From: Blautia luti
Lineage (GTDB): Bacteria > Bacillota > Clostridia > Lachnospirales > Lachnospiraceae
Assembly: GCF_033096465.1 (NCBI RefSeq)
Contig: NZ_AP028156.1
Coordinates: 1,570,501-1,634,500 of the forward strand
Direction of reading: 5' to 3'
DNA length: 64,000 nt
Positions 59,941 through 64,000 of the stretch are shown one piece after another. Under the pieces are notes generated by a model. That model saw only the letters and a program-made list of their open reading frames with translations. It was not told where the DNA came from and ran no database searches. Position 1 is the stretch's first letter. Each line of letters begins with the position of its first letter. The translations under genes were made by a program, and so were the position numbers.

Positions 59941-60250
59941 AATCGGCTATTCTCCGAGAGCATTAAAGGACCTTGATGAGATATGGGATTATATCGAGTT
60001 TGAACTCTGTAATCCAAGTGCTGCTCAGAATACCGTAGATGGCATCATGGATAAGGTAGATGGAATTGCATCTTTTCCTGAGTCTGGTGCAAAGCTGGTA
60101 TTTGAAAACGGACTTGATAGTGGGTACCGCTATGTTGTGTTCAAGAATTATCTTGCCTTTTACCGCTTAAGATCAAACAATGTAGTTTATGTTGACCGTG
60201 TGATTTACGGCGGCAGAGATTACATGAGAATCCTTTTCCCAGGACTATAA
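59930..60250 (+). CDS. RelE/ParE-family toxin
   Basis: A 106-residue ParE/RelE-superfamily toxin: ALKDLDEIWDYI, then GYRYVVFKNYLAFYRL and VVYVDRVIYGGRDYMRIL. Start ATG 59930 overlaps the antitoxin stop. Whether it hits ribosomes (RelE) or gyrase (ParE) is not told by sequence; the helix-rich N-terminus favours ParE. Confidence 0.85.
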   Translation: MQSKIGYSPRALKDLDEIWDYIEFELCNPSAAQNTVDGIMDKVDGIASFPESGAKLVFENGLDSGYRYVVFKNYLAFYRLRSNNVVYVDRVIYGGRDYMRILFPGL

Positions 60251-60292
60251 TTTAACAGTGAACCCCGTTGGAGAAATCTGACGGGGTATTTT

Positions 60293-60362
60293 TATTCTGT
60301 GGTCGGCAGTTTTGCCACCACGATCAAGGGAAGCCAGAGAGGTATCGGTAGTGCTGTAAAAA
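60293..60362 (+). pseudogene. Tape measure gene fragment
   Basis: About 70 bases closely similar to 27485-27555 of the tape measure gene (GATTCTGTGGTCGGCAGTTT region), isolated from any ORF. It marks the right-hand limit of recognisable prophage scar. Confidence 0.7.
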
Positions 60363-60616
60363 AGAATTGGAATATATAAGATGGGAAAGTATAGATCTCT
60401 TTTGCGCTTACGAAGCATCGTTTTCATAAATTTGTGTCATTGGATTTATGAATGATGTTTTGCATCCGCATGGCATCCAATACAGAGGCACTTGTGGACA
60501 AAAAACGCGAAAAGAGTAGAAATATGTCGATACATAATGAATGAATTTTCAGATACATAGTAGTACAATAGAAAAAGAAGTGAAATATAAATAGTAAAAC
60601 TAAGGATGAAGATAAT
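60363..60616. other. AT-rich intergenic region
   Basis: No gene seen. Contains the TACAAT box at 60564-60569 within AGTAGTACAATA, which recurs before the gene at 62700, and an AAGGATGA RBS-like run before 60617. Confidence 0.4.
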
Positions 60617-61555
60617 ATGTCAAAGTATGGCGTTGAACATGAAGGGAAACAGTATGAGGTTGATATAGTTCGCACGGACAGAAAGAATAAGTGGAGTGTT
60701 GTTACGGATTTCATATCTGGCAGAGGGAAAAATGTAAAGAGAGAATCATTGCAGAGAGAACTGCAAGAAACAGTAAAAAATTTTGAAGATGTGTATGCAG
60801 AGAACATATCTTATTTGATTCAATCCAGGGAAGGAATGTATATTGTTTATCTGGATATAGAAGATGATCTGGACTGGTCGATTACTGATGAGGGAGAAAA
60901 AATCCTTGATGGAGAGAAGTTCTGGAAGTTGATGGCGATTGTGAATTCCATGCAGAATAGACCATGTGTGATTCAGCTTGATAAAAAGAAGAAACGACAG
61001 TATAACTGCCTTTTGGGAACTGCACTTATTTTAGCAATTGAGAGGCGTGAGGAAGAGTTTGAGAAATGCATTAAAGAAGCAGAAAAATATATAGAGGAAC
61101 GGGAATATGAAATTACACGAAAATGGAATGCGGAAATCTGCTGTGTGACATTTATTGTCATTTTACTTTTATATAGTTTGGGTCGTGGAATACTGAATAA
61201 TGACAGTCAGATAAATTGCCTGAATTTTTTGTGGTATGGAGCGATAGGGGTTTTGTTTTCGGTATTGCAACATAATGCTTATATAAATGCGTCATGTACA
61301 GCTGGAAAGACACTGCTTATATGTGAAGTTATTTCTAAATATATAGTGGGAATGATTTCATCATTTATTGTTATATATGCTTTTAAAACAGGGATATTTA
61401 TGACGGGATTTGTAGCTGAAAAACATGAAAAGGAATTTATGCTGCTTTTGGGAATTGTGGCTGGATTCAGTGAACGACTGGCACCGTCTTTAATTGGAAA
61501 AATAGAAGGAAAGGAAGGAACAACAGATGAGAAAGAAAATACTGATAATCTCTAA
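60617..61555 (+). CDS. Four-helix membrane protein, partner of caspase-like protease
   Basis: A 312-residue protein: soluble alpha/beta N-terminal part (about 1-125), charged coiled coil (about 130-168), then four membrane spans at about 172-190, 198-216, 232-255 and 274-295, the last containing GIVAGFSERLAP. The coding region overlaps the protease gene by 29 bases, so they form one unit. Base use is much more AT-rich than the prophage. No family named; the layout (soluble domain plus 4TM next to a protease) is that of membrane effectors in bacterial defence. Confidence 0.75.
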   Translation: MSKYGVEHEGKQYEVDIVRTDRKNKWSVVTDFISGRGKNVKRESLQRELQETVKNFEDVYAENISYLIQSREGMYIVYLDIEDDLDWSITDEGEKILDGEKFWKLMAIVNSMQNRPCVIQLDKKKKRQYNCLLGTALILAIERREEEFEKCIKEAEKYIEEREYEITRKWNAEICCVTFIVILLLYSLGRGILNNDSQINCLNFLWYGAIGVLFSVLQHNAYINASCTAGKTLLICEVISKYIVGMISSFIVIYAFKTGIFMTGFVAEKHEKEFMLLLGIVAGFSERLAPSLIGKIEGKEGTTDEKENTDNL

Positions 61556-62285
61556 TCCAGGAGCAAAGGAAGAGGGTAATTATTGTGCAGGTGTACATAA
61601 GGATGTAGAAAACTATAAAAAGTTTTTTATGTCTCCTGATGGTGGGAGCTGGTATCCGAATGAGATAGAATGTATGGAACAACCGTTTAAACCAATGGTG
61701 AAGATGAAATTGCGTGAGATGGAAAATCTGGATTTTTCAATTATAATTTTTACAGGACATGGATATTCAGAAGGTGAGGATACATATATCGAACTAAGGC
61801 CATCCAATAACTTATCTAATAATATGCGTGTGGATGAGTTAAGACAGCCGGATCAAAAGCGAATTATAATCGTAGACTGCTGTAGAGAAAGGCTGAAACC
61901 AACCTCTGAAATAAACGAAGCATATCTGGAACATATTGAGAAGTCATTTTCAATGCGCAGGGATACGAGAACGATTTATGAGAAGCTTATCAGAAGACTG
62001 GATGTTATGAATATAGTTATGTATGCCTGTGACTGGGATGAGACTTCAGGGGATGATAGTAGAAAAGGTGGATATTATACATCATCTTTATTAAAAGTAT
62101 GTTCTGAGTTTATTGAGAGATGTAAGGGGGAGCCCAAATCCTGGTATTTACCTGCGCCAAAGGCACACGAAATGTCTAAACCGTATGTAAAGAGACTGAA
62201 GTCAGATCAGAATCCGCAAATTGAGAAACCGCGGAGTGGAGAATATTTGCCGTTGGCGATTTTTAGGGGAAGCGAAGATTTGTAA
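61527..62285 (+). CDS. Caspase-like (C14) protease
   Basis: A 252-residue caspase-fold protease. The catalytic histidine is H78 in IFTGHGYSEG and the cysteine C119 in IIVDCCRERL, in the right order and spacing for the C14 family, with the opening ILIISNPGA strand. It lacks extra sensor domains such as TPR or WD repeats. Overlap with the membrane protein gene predicts joint action, for example cleavage-triggered pore opening or death of infected cells. Substrate unknown; a housekeeping role is possible. Confidence 0.8.
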   Translation: MRKKILIISNPGAKEEGNYCAGVHKDVENYKKFFMSPDGGSWYPNEIECMEQPFKPMVKMKLREMENLDFSIIIFTGHGYSEGEDTYIELRPSNNLSNNMRVDELRQPDQKRIIIVDCCRERLKPTSEINEAYLEHIEKSFSMRRDTRTIYEKLIRRLDVMNIVMYACDWDETSGDDSRKGGYYTSSLLKVCSEFIERCKGEPKSWYLPAPKAHEMSKPYVKRLKSDQNPQIEKPRSGEYLPLAIFRGSEDL

Positions 62286-62332
62286 TAATTGGTTTGAAAA
62301 TTTATAATTTTACGGGAGATGATTTCCAAATT

Positions 62333-62450
62333 ATGCAAAAGAGATACCAGATTTTTATAAGCTCGGCGTATAAGGATTTGAGTGAATAGCGTCAAAAAGT
62401 TATGTAAGATTGAGAATCTGCTGACATATTGTGATTGTATTTGCAGAAAA
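62333..62450 (+). pseudogene. Dead DUF4062 gene start
   Basis: ATG 62333 after GGGAG begins a reading frame MQKRYQIFISSAYKDLSE that is then broken by TAG where the family has E, followed by RQKVM and further stops. The pattern FISSxYxDLxxERxxV is the DUF4062 signature, a domain linked to defence proteins. The rest is lost. Confidence 0.65.
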
Positions 62451-62534
62451 GATAAGATAAAATATTACTGAAGAGGCGTTGAAGTGTTGAAGCGTATATG
62501 CGTTTGAAGAAAAATCTGGCTACTTCAGTCAAAT

Positions 62535-62571
62535 AATAGTGCTCATGTAATTCTGCATGAGCATTATTTTT
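62535..62571 (+). terminator. Terminator ending the caspase operon
   Basis: AATAGTGCTCATG / CATGAGCATTATT stem (one mismatch) with an eight-base loop and T tail. Confidence 0.75.
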
Positions 62572-62616
62572 AATAATATATAATATAATAAAAACATAAT
62601 GAATAAACATTAATTT

Positions 62617-62646
62617 TTGACGATAAAATAAACATGCAATTATAAT
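62617..62646 (+). promoter_or_regulatory. Promoter before membrane gene
   Basis: TTGACG 62617-62622, 18 bp spacer, TATAAT 62641-62646; a TACAAT in AGTAGTACAATA follows at 62657-62662. Confidence 0.65.
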
Positions 62647-62699
62647 CAAACAGTAGTACAATATATAACAAAGACTATATCTGGGAGAAAATATAGAAA

Positions 62700-63497
62700 A
62701 TGCTGAATCTGAAAAATTTTATAAAACAGGAAATAAAAAATCCATATACAGTAAACTGGAAATTATATATAAGTATTTTAGTTGTATCGGGAGCAGGGAT
62801 ATTATTCAGCTGTTTGTATGAAGGATGCATGGATGATAAGATCATGAGTGTGATCAGTAATCTTGCATTGGGATGTTTCGCATCAGCTGCGGTTGCTTTA
62901 TGGATTGAAATTGCGAATGTGAGGGAAAAGAATAAAAAGGCGGGGATTGTATATCAATCTATATATTCTGATCTTATGTATCATATAGGAGATTATGTGT
63001 CTTGTTGGGCGAGACTATGTGTGGTAGCTTACAAGGATATTGATTACCATAAAGAAAAGCATACATGGAGAGAGTGGTATGAACTGACCAGAAAGCGATT
63101 TTATGAATGTGATGAACAAAGGCAGAAGCAGCTTATGGACTTTTTTGTAGATCAATTAGCATACTCTGTAAAAGAGACAAAGAAGTCCGTAGAGAAAATA
63201 TTGGAACAGAGATATATTCTGGAAATAAATGATGTGTTTAACCACAAAATGCAAACAATTCTGGAAGATTACAGATTCGAATTCTGGGCGGCAGAACTGG
63301 ATTTAGACAGACAGAAGGAAAAAAAGGATATTGAAGATTTCTGGAGGGATTTTGATGCGATATCCGGAGACATCCAGAATTATATCCGTAATTGGGCAGA
63401 TATTCGTTATTATAATTATTATAGATTTATGCCGAATAAATTTGGAAATGATACAAGTGAAATTCTGGATGCGATTAAGCGAAGTAATGTAGATTAA
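62700..63497 (+). CDS. Hypothetical two-span membrane protein with coiled coil
   Basis: A 265-residue protein with two N-terminal membrane helices (about 22-41 and 47-68) and a long charged cytoplasmic helical region rich in W, Y and R. No family recognised. RBS GGGAG about 17 bases upstream is distant, so the exact start is uncertain. AT-rich and next to the caspase operon; it could belong to the same island or be separate. Confidence 0.6.
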   Translation: MLNLKNFIKQEIKNPYTVNWKLYISILVVSGAGILFSCLYEGCMDDKIMSVISNLALGCFASAAVALWIEIANVREKNKKAGIVYQSIYSDLMYHIGDYVSCWARLCVVAYKDIDYHKEKHTWREWYELTRKRFYECDEQRQKQLMDFFVDQLAYSVKETKKSVEKILEQRYILEINDVFNHKMQTILEDYRFEFWAAELDLDRQKEKKDIEDFWRDFDAISGDIQNYIRNWADIRYYNYYRFMPNKFGNDTSEILDAIKRSNVD

Positions 63498-63522
63498 TGA
63501 AGTAAATCCCCCAAATCCCACC

Positions 63523-63550
63523 TTGCCATATCCAATAATTCTGCTATAAT
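63523..63550 (+). promoter_or_regulatory. Promoter of the leader RNA
   Basis: TTGCCA 63523-63528, 16 bp spacer, TATAAT 63545-63550. Confidence 0.65.
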
Positions 63551-63556
63551 AAAAAA

Positions 63557-63682
63557 GATAATAAACAGCACATACACTACAAAAGTGGAAGCCTTAAATC
63601 GTCGCTTTGTCGCGTTTGGGGAGAGAAGCGGACATACAGGAGAGGGTCATTTCGCCTGAAACATGGCGAAATGGGCTTTTGT
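63557..63682 (+). ncRNA. Candidate leader or small RNA
   Basis: About 125 nt from the promoter to the perfect terminator at 63648-63680. Contains a CGTCGCTTTGTCGCG hairpin and GGGGAGAGAAGCGGAC; no ORF. I could not match it to a riboswitch class. Confidence 0.45.
63648..63680 (+). terminator. Terminator of leader RNA
   Basis: CATTTCGCC-TGAAACAT-GGCGAAATG, a perfect nine-pair stem, followed by GGCTTTT. Confidence 0.75.
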
Positions 63683-63739
63683 ACGCTTTTTCGGGAAAAT
63701 GACAGATAAGTAGAGAACATCAGATAAGAAAAGCATCGA

Positions 63740-63771
63740 GCTGAATGGAAGATTCAGCCCGGTGTTTTTTT
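63740..63771 (+). terminator. Second terminator before the chromosomal gene
   Basis: GCTGAAT-GGAAG-ATTCAGC with outer partial pairing and a T7 run. Confidence 0.75.
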
Positions 63772-63853
63772 GTTGCAGAAAATTGCGATAAATGCCAATC
63801 ATACCAGGCGTGCCTGTTTATAAGAACAATGTCCATAAAAGGAAGGAGCATTT

Positions 63854-64000
63854 ATGAATAATTTAACATCACTTTTTTTGTCCCAGTCTTATAAAGATAC
63901 CTGGGATGATTATAATCGTTCACTGACATCGGAGACATTTCCGCAGTGGGATTATATTATTCTGACTGCTTCTGATGAGAATCAGGCAGCAGGGTACAGA
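63854..64000 (+). CDS. Probable fucokinase/fucose-1-phosphate guanylyltransferase, N-terminal part
   Basis: The first 49 codons of a gene running off the window, with GGAAGGAG RBS. The opening LTSLFLSQSYKDTWDDYNRS and WDYIILTASDENQAAGYR resemble the N-terminus of Clostridia bifunctional L-fucokinase/fucose-1-phosphate guanylyltransferase proteins, from memory. It marks the return to host chromosome. Without the catalytic parts the call is tentative. Confidence 0.55.
   Translation, partial: MNNLTSLFLSQSYKDTWDDYNRSLTSETFPQWDYIILTASDENQAAGYR

Noticed and set aside
1..64000. tRNA or rRNA genes, attachment sites at a tRNA
   Set aside because: No cloverleaf with a GGTTCGANTCC-type arm was recognised on reading; attL/attR could not be located because the left end of the prophage is outside the window.

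Overview
The window looks like gut Clostridia DNA, most likely Lachnospiraceae. This rests on family resemblance of the genes and on the chromosomal gene at the right edge; I ran no taxonomic search. About two thirds of it (1 to about 42.3 kb) is one long HK97-type tailed-phage (siphovirus-like) prophage whose left end lies outside the window. The rest is a recombinase-rich mobile segment, a scar of a decayed related prophage carrying toxin-antitoxin genes, a small AT-rich candidate defence island, and the first codons of a core chromosomal gene.

Layout. 1-3.6 kb: three consecutive DNA methyltransferases, two beta-class N4/N6 enzymes (the first cut by the window edge) and one C5 enzyme with a very large repeat-rich insert. 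3.8-12.2 kb: many small phage genes. They include an amidoligase, two gamma-glutamylcyclotransferase-like proteins, and DpnD/PcfM-, DUF4314- and DUF3846-like proteins. Many are single-gene units behind a recurring promoter (TTGNTA, 17 bp, TAATAT or GATATA), and one small gene on the minus strand uses the same promoter type. 12.3-21.8 kb: after a strong terminator come terS, terL, an r1t-like holin, portal, ClpP-type protease, capsid, connectors, major tail protein, an SPFH-domain protein, and a tail chaperone pair with a canonical A AAA AAC frameshift site. 22.0-23.1 kb: a minus-strand cassette of DUF3791, DUF3990 and a small protein, with its own promoter and terminator. 23.2-42.3 kb: tape measure, distal tail, tail endopeptidase, BppU-like protein, two tandem receptor-binding proteins ending in different SGNH hydrolases, holin, SH3/LysM protein, a small DNA-binding-like protein, and a two-domain endolysin.

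42.4-56.1 kb: three adjacent large serine recombinases, a hypothetical gene, a MerR-type regulator with a MerR-like long-spacer promoter, a divergent XRE regulator with a palindromic operator, an AAA ATPase, and a fourth serine recombinase. The fourth recombinase lacks the zinc ribbon and carries a C-terminal domain that is repeated in the next gene or two. The segment ends in a cluster of AGTGA-N6-TCACT palindromes and a terminator.

56.1-60.4 kb: scraps of a second prophage (fragments matching the hypothetical gene and terL 3' ends fused together, and a tape-measure fragment), interleaved with a probable type III (ToxN-like) toxin-antitoxin locus, HNH endonuclease, XRE regulator, AlbA_2 protein with a self-complementary operator, and a Phd/ParE pair. 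60.6-63.5 kb: an AT-rich operon of a four-helix membrane protein and a caspase-like protease, a dead DUF4062 gene, and a second membrane protein. 63.5-64 kb: a leader RNA with two terminators, then the start of a probable fucokinase/fucose-1-phosphate guanylyltransferase.

How it fits together: the prophage brings modification, an early module that may build or trim gamma-glutamyl or other amide-linked products, late structural genes and lysis. The recombinase segment supplies several candidate integration/excision enzymes. The right-hand island and the TA loci look like accumulated anti-phage or addiction functions at a repeatedly used integration spot.
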